A stretch of 64,000 nucleotides of DNA from Azadirachta indica (taxonomy: Eukaryota > Streptophyta > Magnoliopsida > Sapindales > Meliaceae), in the NCBI GenBank assembly GCA_022749755.1, contig CM040440.1:20323269-20387268 (forward strand). The letters run 5' to 3'. The notes below the pieces were generated by a model, which saw only the letters and a program-made list of their open reading frames with translations, did not search any database and was not told the DNA's origin. The first letter of the stretch is position 1. Each line of letters opens with the position of its first letter. Both the position numbers and the translations under genes were made by a program. Below are positions 52,096 through 64,000 of the stretch, one piece after another.

Positions 52096-53529
52096 CATGA
52101 CTTAGAGGTTCGCTTATTTATATGCTACCCGTGAAGGAAGACGGGTCCAGTTTTGGATTTGGATCAATTCCGGGTATGAATTTGGGTCACCGGTTCAACC
52201 CGGGAAGATCCATTTAGACGAACATGTGACCTGTAATGGTTTTTATTACCCTTTTGTCTTTTTCAAGGAGTTTGGCTCTACTAAATCATACATCAATTTT
52301 CTCCTGCCCGGGCAGTGACTGCCTTTTAGGAAAGGTGGCGGTAGAATACGCTATTGTAGCAGGGCTTGGGTAGTTATCACTTTTCAAGAAATGTGGCGAT
52401 AGAATACACACTTTCGTGGTAGTTGAAACGACGAATTCTTCTACTACATTACAGTACCTCGCTCTTTATATATGCTGGCTTAATATTTTATATAACCTTG
52501 AATGACACACTTTTATCATTGATCCCTCCAAACAGATATAGATTTATCGACAAATGTCTTTTCTTTTACGAAGCTTATTTTGAGAAATATTTTTTATTTG
52601 TATTCACAATTTTTAGAAGAGCTACTAAATTAAATTCGCAGTTAGGTTTTACTAATAATTGACACCCAGATAAGAGATATTTCAATTTATGTACTTATTA
52701 ATATAATTTTTATTATATATGAACAAATATTCTTATTTGTGAATCTATTTAATGTTAGATCAGACCCATTATTGATGTAAGTATTTTTATTTTCTAAGTA
52801 GGATTCACAACTGAAATTAAAGTTATGAAATAAGTAACCGGGAAATTAAAACTGGAATTAACCAATTCGTCAAATTAGAAGTCTTTGAATAATTTGCTTC
52901 TGATCGTGATAAACCTACTCATGGTTGATTGGCAAGGGTCAACAATTACACGAGTTACCAAGATAATTACAAATCAACCCTTCTCATGATAGAAAAGCGC
53001 ACGGTGAAAAAACAGATGATGACTATTTATACGGAAACAAATAATTACCTTGATTCATTATAAATTGGATTTTTTAAAAAATATATATGCTAAAGCAAAA
53101 AGATTATTTTCAATCACGTAATTTTTTAATTTAGGATGATAAAAGATCTGTAAAAGAGAGTCGACTGCAAACTAAAAATATACGGTAAATAAATTTAAGA
53201 GTCAAAATTATTCGTTAGAAAAAACTTTTCTACTAGATTTTTTTGTTGGTTAGTGATAATATTAAAAAAGGTCTAATAATCTTTGTAACTTAAAAATTAA
53301 AAATAAAATATCACTATTTTTATATTTGAGGATAAAATAAGCTTTCTCATATAAAAAATAAATAATTATATTTTAAAAAAATAAAAAACCCTAAAAAAGT
53401 TGTTTTCTTTATTGTTGCTGCCACTAGTTTCCCCTGGCAGTTCTTCTTCTCGTGGGCTGTTTCTTTCTTCTTCTTCTTCTTGTTATTGTTTTCATGCATC
53501 CGTCTTTTTTAGGGGCCGGCCAGCAACCA

Positions 53530-53802
53530 TGGTAATACTGCATTTCTTCTAAGATTATGTCAAGGAGTTGAATTCACACATTCATCTGTTTTTAGAGGCC
53601 GGTAACCCTGGAAGAAGGATCATGTCTTATATAAAACTTTTAAAAGTATACCATTTCTACAAATAGCTGGTAATGTTGTATTTCTTTAAAGATCATGTCC
53701 AAGAGTTGAACAATAATTTTTCGTGTTGTCAAAGAGTTGAACAATAAAAATAGATGGCCATAATGCATTTCTTCTAAGACCATGTCAAAGAGTTGAACAA
53801 TA
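53530..53802. repeat. Cluster of degenerate direct repeats, about 45 bp each
   Basis: Three copies are visible, at 53530-53572, 53668-53716 and 53755-53802. They share TGGTAAT..TGCATTTCTTC, then AAGA..ATGTC and AAGAGTTGAACAATA. Partial copies of AGAGTTGAACAATA lie between and just after them. They are spaced irregularly, so they are not a simple satellite. Confidence 0.65.
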
Positions 53803-55357
53803 GTTGTGTTTTTTTTTTTTTTTTTCAAAGAATTGAACAATAAACAAAGATGGCGAGTGGTAATCAGATCACAAATGCGTTGAGTTACATTTTCGTATTA
53901 TTTGAATTTAATTCAATTTGTAAAAGACATGAATTTATATTTATACTTATATTTATTCTGTTTTCTTTAAATACTATCACTATTATTTCTCTAGTGTATT
54001 TTCATTCCTTGTTGCCTGCAGTTTTTCTTCTTTTTCTTGCTGGCGGATTCTTCTTCTTCGTCTTCTGGCCGACGGGTTCTTATTTATTTATTTATTTTTT
54101 TCCCCTCATCGGTTCTCTGCAAAGTGAAAAGGATTTGGGATTAATGCAGAACAAGCTGCGTTATGCTATCGGGTCGTTAGTGCTTACTTCTGATTGACTT
54201 TTTTTTTTTTCCCAAAAAATGTGGATATTAATTAGTTGAATTAAGAAAATTTTATTAGAAGTACAAAAACTGCTATTCAAATTGTGCTCGCCTGAAATGA
54301 AAATTGAAAAAAACAAAAGGATAATATTAGCAATTGCCGGTTTATTCAGACGAGACGAGACGAGACAACGCCAATTTTTTGTTTAGTTCACACGGTACAA
54401 TTTTTTTAGGTCATAAATAAGAAATCAATCTAATTTTGTATAAATCAAACGAAAAATAATACGAAACACCATTAAATCGAATTTTAACTTTTCCTATCCT
54501 TATTCCTACCCAATCTTATTGACATATATCAAATAAAAGCAAGTATATATATATCATGTATGTAATGTATGTATAACTGAGACAATAGGTCAGAGGGTAA
54601 GTGGAGGTCCAATCCAGGCTTTAATTGATTTCTCTCATATATTATATGCGATGAGATAGATATATAACCTAATGTTTATCAAAATTCACTTATTTATAAT
54701 TTGTAGATAGTGATTTCGTGGAATGCTATTTGTGATTTTTCTGTTTGTAATTTTATTATACTCTTTTTTTTTTTTTTTTTTTTTACATTTTAATTTTTAA
54801 TAAAATATATTTTCTATTTTAAAAAATATATTTATATAAATTACAAAATAAGGAAATTTATGTCATTTTATGAACTAACATGAATCAAAAAAGAAACTAT
54901 ATCATTTTAACGATCAACATAAATTAAAAACAATCAGTCATTGAAAATTTTTATATAATATATAATTTCGCTAACAAATATTTTCAACTCTGAGGGCATA
55001 TTAACACATATTTTCAATTTGAGAAGTCAATTGTCTTTTACTCTTATTTTATATATTTAATCATCCAATAGTTATAGTTGTCGAAATAAAATATAATAAT
55101 AGTTAAAAGTTATATATATATCATGTTGTGTCAAATTGACCCTCAACTTAATTTTAATTGTGTCTCGTATGGACGAATTTTTTTTGTTTTTAATTTTTAA
55201 ACATTTAATATTTTTAATTTAATTAGAAATCATCAAAATATTATTAAATATAATTTTTAAATAACTATTATTTTGTATACTTTTTTTTTTTTTTTTAATT
55301 TTTATGAAACTCTTAATTACATTTGATACTGACCTAATCTATTTACGGCATCTGATA

Positions 55358-55381
55358 ATATATATATATATATATATATAT
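55358..55381. repeat. (AT)n microsatellite
   Basis: About 12 AT/TA units. Confidence 0.85.
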
Positions 55382-55721
55382 GCAACATTAAAATTGATTG
55401 AAATCCTCCTCGTTCAATTTGGGCTAGGTTGTGTAAGCTAGAATAATCCTATCCTCGGTAGCCAGTCGGATGGCGGTGGAGAATTGAGATTATGGTGGTG
55501 GAGGTGGTTTATGATGTTGAAGAGAAGGCTTTGCTCATGGGAGCTTGAATGAGAATGACACAAGCTCTACTGACGTATAAAGTACTCTCAACTATGTGAT
55601 TAATTAATTGTCTTTTTTCAACAAATTGTTTCTCTTCTCCTTCTATCTACACACATTTACATTAACATTTACACCTACACTTTTTGATTCAATTAATTAA
55701 CTTTATGGTTTTTCATATTCT

Positions 55722-55727
<6 letters not shown>

Positions 55728-55768
<41 letters not shown>
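55728..55768. repeat. (GA)n microsatellite, about 20 units
   Basis: A perfect GA run, preceded by a broken GAGAGTGAG. Confidence 0.9.
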
Positions 55769-55770
<2 letters not shown>

Positions 55771-58424
55771 ATGAATGATATCTTGCATGGCTAACCAAGA
55801 TCTCCAGTTATATATACACAGACAAGGTGAACGAACTAATTCTTGGCCTGCACTGCACATTGTCATTCTCTTTTTGCATTCATTCCAAGCCAACATCTCC
55901 TTTTGTGTCCCTTTCTCTGTTAAATATTAATAACATTTCCCCCTGAAAAACTTAATTTTGAGTCATTGTATAATTTTAGTTAGCGAGTTTGAATCACATT
56001 ATCTCAACTTCAATTGTATTTTAGTTCATGTTGCTTTAATATCTAGTACATTGGAGAAAAACAAAAGTAATTCATCACTATTTTTCTTTTTTTAATCCTT
56101 TTAAAATTTCTTCAAAACTTCATCTCCCATCTCTCATCCATCACCACTATAGATTATCATCAACTCTATGCAAACGCAATTAGCCTGCCTTAATTGGCGT
56201 CATTACCACAACAACTATTATAAATAATCTCCAATTTCTCTATTCTCAACATCTCCATTGCACCATGACCAACACAAACGCGGCCACTAGCAGTACTACC
56301 TTTGCCGCCCGCTCGCCATCATAAATGTAATTAATCACTGTTTTGAGTATGTAAATGAGAAGAACATGTTAACAAGTGTAATGTTTGTGTATCCAACAGA
56401 GCAAAAAAATCAAGGCCGGATGAAAGGAATTCCATATGAGCCTTACAAATAACTGAGTCAGATATCTAACTATGAGGACTTTTAATATGGTAGGAGTCGA
56501 AGTCTGGAAGCAAGCATAAGCTGCTATTATCATTTTATTTGGGGAGAGGGTTGTTACACTTACCTTAAATGAAGCTTAATTTTGATATCATTGCATTTGC
56601 ATTTATAGCTTTAAGACTAAGTAAAACTTTATTTTGATACCAACAATTTATTAAATCAATTTTGCCAAACTAAATCAAATCAGGTAAACAGATAGGTAAA
56701 CAATAATGAGATTTGAAAATTCTACTTCCGTAGAACACCCCATGATATGAGTTTAATTTCAGCTTATAGTTTATTGTTTTGACATAGCATTCTTCAATAC
56801 TATATGTATAGTCCTGATCAGGTTTGGTACTCTTTGTTTTTCTGATAGCCTGATGGAATTATGAATAGAAAGTTTCAACTAAATATTCCTTTTGGATCAT
56901 AGTTTCACCTACATATCTGCCTTCTACTACTTATTGCTTGTTGTGAATGCTTGCATAGTTGATTTGCATACTGTTGTTAACATAAAAAAAAGAAATACAA
57001 AGTTGCAGGTTCAACGAATTAACCCTGTTTTTCCTTGCTGATTTACACTGGAATTCAAGATTCATACCAATTTCTCATTCAATAACTTGTTCATACACTA
57101 TCATTCAGTCATAGAATGGAAAAAAATTGTATGCTAATAATAAGTGCTATACTTCAAAGTCAACACTTATTTATTAGATCTGCAAGAACTATGAATATGC
57201 ATACGAATTGGTGTTCTAGATCAAGAAGCCATAGAAAGATTTCCCATATTCACATGAAGAGAACAATTTCTTGAATCAGCCAGGGTAGTGGTTTAAGAAA
57301 TCAGTGTATGAAATGAAACCCACAAAGAAGAACTTGAAAGGTTTTACTATATATGCTATCAGTGTGTATTGTATACATGCATTACATACAATAAAATTTT
57401 TGCTTTGACAAAATTTTGATGACATTCTGAATCATGCATAGTTTGTTTTGAAGAAATTCAGTGTATAATGAACATATGTGTATTAATTCTATTGCTTATT
57501 GTCTAACATGTACATACCATGTCCATAAATAGTGCAAAAGATGCTAACAAAGAATATCTCACCGTGCTTTATAACATAATAATTTTGTATACCACAGAAA
57601 CATACTTTGATCTTAATACAAAATTTTGTTGGAATTAATTTTGGTATAAGTAGAATTTTGTATTTGATAAATAAGATGTAAGAATACATAAAAAAAAATC
57701 TATGTGACACTATGTACAAAGCACATTTCCATATACAAAGAACAATGTTTTTATTCAAAGTATTGAAGTGAGTGTTTAATTGAAACATATGTATATTTTT
57801 TTCATATTTCACATTTAATGTTGATGGAGTATATTGTGTAGGCAAAATGTTAGATGAATATTGAATTATAGTAGCATAATTATTTTTTGTAGATGAGAAA
57901 CACATCAAATATGTTGGAACACATGGTAGGCTTTAGTTAAAATATGTTCAACTTGAACAACATTTATGGTCATAGTTTTCTACTCAAATCTTATCGGATT
58001 TTTGTAATTCTTGAACCATTAGATTCCTTTGTAAAGCTATTTTCACTAGGAACAAAAATAATTGGAATTGATTCCAAGCATTCTTCAAAAATCAACCAAA
58101 ACCTCAATAACATCAAAGTAAACCCTAGTTTTGACCATTGAAGCTTCAAAATTAAATTTATCCCAATTTAATAAGCGCATTGAATCGTAAAAATATTCAT
58201 TAGAAAGCTTAGATAATAACCTTTCAAACGGAAAAAACCTCATTAAAATCCATCAAGTGTAGCTCAAGTTATTCCCAGATCAATCGAGCCTAAAAGCACA
58301 CCCAAACTAGCCAAAACACCCCCTTGATCCCAACCCCTTTGAAACCATTGTATTAATATCTAGTATTTTGAACCGTAGATAGCGCCTTATCTAAGGGTCC
58401 AAATTTAAACTTGACAAAGAAGGC

Positions 58425-58500
58425 GATCCGTGTGTTAATGGTATCAGCCAATCAGCGTTGCGCTTTTGGATACCATCACTCTCCCACTTGACTATTTAAA
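58425..58500 (+). promoter_or_regulatory. Histone H1 core promoter: octamer-like, CCAAT and TATA-like motifs
   Basis: GATCCGTG at 58425-58432 differs at one base from the reversed plant histone octamer (GATCCGCG). CCAAT lies at 58448-58452 and the TATA-like TATTTAAA at 58493-58500, 148 bp before the ATG. Order and spacing are promoter-like. The octamer is imperfect. Confidence 0.5.
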
Positions 58501-58647
58501 TGCCTTCGTTTCTGTCATTTTTCCTCACACAAACGAAATTACCAGTCTTCCACCACCCGTATTTTTAGATCCAATCCTCTTTATCTTTTTAGTTTCTTCT
58601 TTAATTTTCTTTTCTGAAGCCCTAGTAGGATTCTAATTCAAATTCAA

Positions 58648-59634
58648 ATGGCTACTGAAGAGCCCACCGTTGCCGTTGAGTCCGGTCCTGAACCGGCTTC
58701 CACGGAACCTGCTGAAGAAAAACCGGCTTCAAAGGCCGGTAAAAATAAGAGTACCAAGGATGCCAAAGCCAAGAAACCCGCTGCTGCTAGGAAGCCCAGA
58801 AACCCTCCCACCCACCCTCCTTACGAAGAGGTGTGTATTACTTTGTGTGCCTTTTTTTTTAAATATGTATGTGATTTGAATATGATTTGTCGTTTCAATT
58901 TTGTATTTTTATTGTTGGTTTAGATCTGATTTGTTGTGTGATTGCAGATGATCAAGGATGCAATTGTAACTTTGAAGGAAAAAACTGGTTCCAGTCAGTA
59001 TGCGATCACGAAGTTTATTGAAGAGAAGCATAGGCAGTTGCCTCCCACTTTTAAGAAGCTGTTGCTCTATCATTTGAAGAAGCTTGTGGCCTCTGGAAAG
59101 CTCGTGAAGGTTAAAGGCTCCTTCAAGCTTCCTTCTGCTCGCTCTTTGGCTTATAAGCCAACTGCTGCAGCTGCTCCCGCTTCTCCGGCTAAGAAGAAGA
59201 AGCCGGTGGCAGCTGTTAATAAAGCAAAGCCGAAGGCCTCATCCAAGGCTAAGGAAACAAAGGCTACTAAGGCAGCGTCTAAAGCTCCGGCCAAGGCCAA
59301 GCCAGCTGCTAAACCCAAGGCCAAGCCAGCTGCGAAGACCAAGGCGGTGGCTGGGAAGCCCAAAGCTGCTCCGGCCAAGGCTAAGTCTAAGCCTGCTGCC
59401 AAGCCTAAAGCTCCAGCAGCTAAGCCTAAGGCCGCTCCCAAGCCCAAGCCAAAGGAAAAGCCCGCTAAGGCCGCGAGAACGTCGACGAGGACGTCACCGG
59501 GGAAAAGGGCGGCGGCTCCCAAGCCCGCTCCGAAGAAAGCTGCAGCGCCCAAAAAAGCCCCGGCGAAAACCGTGAAGCCTAAGAGCGTGAAATCTCCAGC
59601 AAAGAAGGCTACTGCAAAGAGAGGAAAGAAGTGA
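58648..59634 (+). CDS. H1.2: Linker histone H1
   Basis: Nuclear linker histone that binds the nucleosome dyad and linker DNA. Two exons: 58648-58830 and 58948-59634, giving 289 residues. The N-terminal ~53 residues are acidic, then Lys/Ala/Pro-rich. The winged-helix globular domain spans about 54-124 (HPPYEEMIKDAIVTLKEKTG, YAITKFIEEKHRQLPP, SGKLVKVKGSFKLPS). The intron falls just inside this domain, after PPYEE. The long C-terminal tail is made of KPAAKPKA-like units and an SPGK site (SPGKRAAAPK), a possible CDK-type phosphosite. The ATG at 58648 is supported by the family N terminus. The position next to DRIP and WRKY21 matches Arabidopsis H1.1/H1.2, but the number is arbitrary. Confidence 0.96.
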
Positions 59635-62600
59635 GGGAGAAAAGTGAGAGGGTGTAGTGTTTGTAGGGATAGTTTTGTAAATTTGGGCTATCTTTGTGGG
59701 TGTATTTGGGTCCATGTATACCCATGAAAATATGACATCGGATCTCATTTCTTTCTTTTATTTTTTTTGGTTTTTTTTGTCTAAATATTTCTAGGGATTT
59801 GAAACAGTTTTTAGATGTAATGTTACTGTTCAGTTGAATGGAATATGAGATGAATTAGAGCTAATATTTTCGTCTCAGTTAATTTTTATTTTTTCTCGCT
59901 TTTGTTCAATTGCCCATATATTCAGTCAATCTCTGAAGTTGTTCAAGGAAATTAGGTTTAGGGTTCATCGGTACGTGTAGGAGAAAGGGTCAAAAAATGC
60001 GCAGGAGGTGGCGGCTTTTACAGTGGATTGGGTAAACATGGTTGCGTAATTGAAGTTTGAAGCTTCTCTTCTCTCTCCGAGCTTACTTAGAATGTTTGAA
60101 CAGATGTGTTGTCTGTCAGTTGGAAAAGTGTAATGGAGGAGGAACCTTCCCTTGATTGACGAAGGTTTCTACTAATTTTCGCTAATGAACTGAGAATTAA
60201 GAGATAAAACCACTAAGAACTTCCTTTTTTAAGCAATGCAAACACAAGTATGCCGTATTGCAAACTTTTGTTTGTGAACCGGATTAAAATATGATACAAA
60301 ATCCCCAAGTATGTAATGTAAGAACAGTTTTGGTTCAGTAAGTTCCTCCTCAATGTAGAGTCATAAAATTCATTAGTACACAGAATTCACCGTAAGTTTA
60401 TTTTACAATTCATAAATTTATTCCACAGTTCACTTGACAGGCATGGACATAGCACATGGTTTCTGCTGTTATATGGATGTTTTTGTGTCACTTCAACTTA
60501 TATGATAAGATTGATTTAGGAAGTTTCCCCTATACAACATCGATGAATTTAATAAAACATGACGTTACTGTTCGTGATCTTTGTTTATACATGCCTCTTT
60601 AAGATTACAAGCTGGTCTTCTAATTATTCACGGCATTTCAAAATCAAATGTGGCAGCATTTACTTGTAAATGCTAACTATCCTTAATTTTTCTTGATATT
60701 ACTGATATCACTTAAGAAGTATGGAATATTTTGTTTTGACTGGATGCAGAAAGAGTTTCTATTGATATTAAAGCAGTAGACTTTAAATCGAAGGGCCACA
60801 AACAGCAATAACCATCAGAAAAACCAAATAACATCAACTAGCAACTCATTAAACAGCTATGAGTTCATAAAGAAACAGAATCAGAATAAGCTTGAATAAA
60901 CAAATGATTTGCTGGATCAATGGTGAGTTTATTGTGTTCTAGCCTTGCATGACTTCCCTTTATTTATCACATTATTATTTTTTTGAAAGTGATTTGCACT
61001 TCGCTAGAACATTGGATAGAGCTAAATGAGATAATGAATGCATATCTCATTAAGTACAAGTATTTTAGGATACAATTTACTATTATCCATTTTGGGAGAT
61101 AACTAGAACATTTTTCTAGGAAAAATTTTGTTACTCTTTTTCCGTTATTCAGGTTCTATTTCGCATCTCTCTTTGGTTTACTGTTTAATGAGGTGAAAGT
61201 AGTGATACCCTTGGAAGTGGGAGGAGTTGAAAAGTGGGGAAGTTAAACCTAGTATGGGTGGGGAGTGTAAATAGGATAACCTCTTATTTAGAAGGGTGCT
61301 AGATAGAACTAAATTGTGAGAATAGGAATCAATCTGTTCTTGCTAGTTTCTGTTAAGTTTTCAACATGCTGCATTTGTGAATCATTGAGGAGATTTGTAA
61401 AATAAAACCACAAGCATGGACTTCTTGGCTTGGGAAACCTTAAAAATGTGGAATGCTGACACACTAATGTTGATCCATAACAACTGACATTTTTATGGCA
61501 TGACGTAAGATATTGCCAATCATGATCACGGATTTAACGTATGTTGTTTAAAACAATGGGCGAGTCAATACTCAACGCCTTACAGCTTTGTCTTATGAGC
61601 TGTTTGGTTGTTGAGTGAATAAACAATTTTGCGCTAAACAACAAGTGTGGGATGTTATATAAGTTCTGCTGTGACTGATGAGCAGTAGTTAATGTTTCAA
61701 TGTGCTGAAGTTCATGCTCTGGATGCAATGTGCCAGCATTTGAAGCTTTTGGAACGGATACATGAATATCAGTATCTTTGACATTCAGTAAATCCCTTAA
61801 TAATTTTAAAATACTATTACATAAGTATGGTTCATTTTTATGTTTAATAATGTTGGCTGTTTACTAAGTTCGGAGGTTCTGGAGGAGTAAACATGAAGAA
61901 CTAGAACTCTTATTGGGTGAATTACGTATGTGTGGCTGTATCAAAAACATTTTCTCTATGGAAAGTTAATGACATCTCTTCGTCCATTACTTTAGCGTGT
62001 CTGATTCCTTATTAAGTTGTTATTGAGAAATTTATGAGGCAATTGAGTTTCAGAAGCAGTAAGCAGGACAAAACTTTCAGTATTTTACTTGTAACTTTTG
62101 CTATGTGTTTGCAGTTTAAAGTTAGGAGAAGTTTAATATTTTAATCCTTAGGCTGCTTTCAGTGTCATTGACAATAAGAACATGAGAATATCAAGTTTAT
62201 ACTGATATGCCTTAGCAATGATAAAAATCTTAGTTTTGCTTTATTGATTAGTGTCCATGGATTTTAGGGAGACATTTTAACTTGTGATTGGTTAGTGCAA
62301 GTAAATTTAAATACCAGCATGAATTTGGTATCTATCATACAGTCCCTTATTTGCAATTTTGTTAACAATGTTAAGCTAATTTGATCTAGATAGATTGGTA
62401 ACTCAACATTTGTTATGTCTTGAATTTTCTATTTGATTAATGATAACAACAGTATAGCTCTGATTGGAAGGAGACAGTTTCCTTTTTAGAGCCATTAAAA
62501 GCTAAGTTTACATACTACATGAGTTTTATGCCCTACAATCGAATAGAGCTTTGAGCAGCACTGATCACCCATTTAATTACACATTATTAGACTGAGTTGT

Positions 62601-64000
62601 AATTGTTTTCACCAGAATTTTTCTTGGATTAGTGTCCTGGGAGAATCTTCGTATTTTGTATATGCTGATCTATCATGTTTTATTGTTTGGCTAAGTTTAC
62701 ATAAATGGAAGGGATATTGATGATTGCATCTGGAATATGATGTAATTTATCCCCTAATAATGAGTGGAAAGTTATGATGGCCTATTATATCCATAAAAAA
62801 TTGGTCCTACATCATGCTGGATGGTTAATGAGGATTTATCCAGAATTGTTCACTGTGTTCTTTGTGTTGTTATTATGGTTATTGTTAAGACTTGGTCGAT
62901 TATAGATTAAAAAAGGGATTTACTTGAGATCCTAGAAGATGTGAAGTGCAAAAATAGTTAATCTGAGGAGATCTTTCCAAGATTTTAACCTTGTCATTGA
63001 GTAAATGTGTATTATTTAGATTATCAGGTAACACCTACCCAACTGAGTGGGATTCTTTTATCTCATTAATAAATACTTCATAGTGTTTTTTTTCTATATG
63101 ATGTCACTGTTATTGAAGATGTAACTTTTAACACCAAAATGGATGTTATAAAATTTTGCTGAGAGGCAGTCTGCATTACACTTTCTCAGAGTGCTTGTAT
63201 TGAAGTATCACAGCAAGGCTTCTGTTGTGAACTAGTGGAAGCTTTTGTTTAGAATTCAAACTTAGACAGCTTAGTTTGAAAAAAATTTACCAGCACTGGT
63301 TATTAAGGAATGAAGTGTATGGAAAATGATTAGTAGAAATCTTATGGTGAAGCATTAGGTACTTCTGCTACCATTTGTAACTCAAAGGAATAGTGTTTTC
63401 TCATGCATATATATTATATGCAGAGACAGTGCACGGCACTGTTATATAATCTGCAAATGTTATTCATTCACACAACACTCTACCATAATCTTTAAACATC
63501 TCTCCCCAGGAAGTCATTGTCTAAAGTTTTCTCAGGAAAGATTGAGGCAGGAAGTAGTTTGGATTCTTGATCAAGTTATGTTGCGTGGAGCAACTAAACT
63601 TTACATGGCATAAGTTATGTTCTGCATTAGAATTTCATGAATTGTTTGCAGCCAGGTACATATATATTATGTATGCCTTGTTGTAGATGTTTAGATGCAA
63701 CTAGAAAATGTAGGTTGATGGTCTCTATTGTGTATGGACACGTGCATGTTGCAAACTAATAAGTGTCAAAATGATTATATGCTCTTGGATATATGGTATC
63801 GAGTTTTGGATGGTCAGAATATGGAATCAATTGACCAATCATTCTACATTTTATATTTCAGTTTGAACTTGTTCAAGGCAGAATGCTTTGTGCAAATCTT
63901 TTAAAAAATGGGAACCTTCTTAATAAAGCTGTTTCTGCAGACTTAAAGGAATTGTGAAGTTCTCATATTTAAGAAACAAGCATAAGCATATTTTGTTATC
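59635..64000 (+). other. H1 3' UTR, then 4 kb of T-rich DNA without recognisable exons
   Basis: 59635-59880 is the probable H1 3' UTR. A TAGGGTT telo-box-like motif lies at 59959-59965. Purine-rich and CT-rich leader-like sequence follows to about 60200. From 60250 to the end no open frame exceeds about 65 codons. The plus strand is T-rich, as in plant introns. It may be the first intron of a gene that continues beyond the window, or plain intergenic DNA. Confidence 0.35.

Larger units (their letters stand above)
52096..58424. other. Long gene-poor region between RPS15 and histone H1
   Basis: AT-rich, with homopolymers and simple repeats. No coding exon is recognisable. An imperfect duplication of GGTGGCGGTAGAATAC (about 52334) and TGTGGCGATAGAATAC (about 52392) lies upstream of RPS15. 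A degenerate 45-bp repeat cluster lies at 53530-53802. Confidence 0.45.

Noticed and set aside
54575..54620. SINE-like boxes around TAGGTCAGAGG and GGTCCAATCC
   Set aside because: Box spacing is only about 12 nt and box A has a mismatch at a defined position.
59151..59552. 133-codon antisense frame within histone H1
   Set aside because: An Ala/Gly/Leu-rich shadow of the Lys/Ala/Pro codon repeats of the H1 tail.

Overview
The window is nuclear DNA of a land plant, most likely a eudicot. It has GT-AG introns with T-rich intronic sequence, AT-rich intergenic DNA, two nuclear-encoded chloroplast or plant-specific families (PsbW, GAUT), a WRKY factor, and long gene-poor stretches full of simple repeats. 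The species cannot be fixed from sequence alone. I rebuilt eleven protein-coding genes exon by exon: ten appear complete and one runs off the left edge. Residue counts come from in-phase joining of the exons.

Layout. 1-1948 (-): 5' half of the Pol III subunit RPC8. 3763-4699 (-): photosystem II protein PsbW. 5934-9853 (-): nine-exon pectin galacturonosyltransferase of the GAUT5/GAUT6 type. 9.9-16.6 kb: gene-free, with a 770-bp foldback element at 14.04-14.81 kb. 16598-20765 (+): magnesium transporter of the MRS2-2/MRS2-7 type. 22733-27650 (+): DRIP/BMI1-type RING E3 ligase. 30507-31112 (-): single-exon PRA1 protein. 32184-34530 (-): amino-acid/GABA-type permease. 35397-38502 (+): SRP9, with a GC-AG intron. 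38.5-44.6 kb: gene-poor. 44638-46415 (+): group IId WRKY (WRKY21 type). 49582-52021 (-): ribosomal protein uS19/RPS15. 52.0-58.6 kb: gene-poor. 58648-59634 (+): linker histone H1. 59.7-64 kb: no recognisable coding exon.

The genes do not form an operon-like pathway. Gene order is still informative. From memory of the Arabidopsis map, RPC8-GAUT6-DRIP1-H1.1 (At1g06790 to At1g06760) and PSBW-GAUT5-DRIP2-WRKY21-H1.2 (At2g30570 to At2g30620) are two duplicated segments. This window carries the union of both in one collinear row, so it resembles the arrangement before that duplication. MRS2, PRA1, the permease, SRP9 and RPS15 are interleaved.

I see no convincing new multi-gene system. The most unusual items are the GC-AG intron of SRP9, a 17-nt candidate cassette exon in the DRIP gene, the foldback transposon with its target duplication, two tRNA-derived SINE-like relics, an orphan promoter-like block at 41.7-41.9 kb, and the T-rich 60-64 kb segment that may be the intron of an unseen gene.
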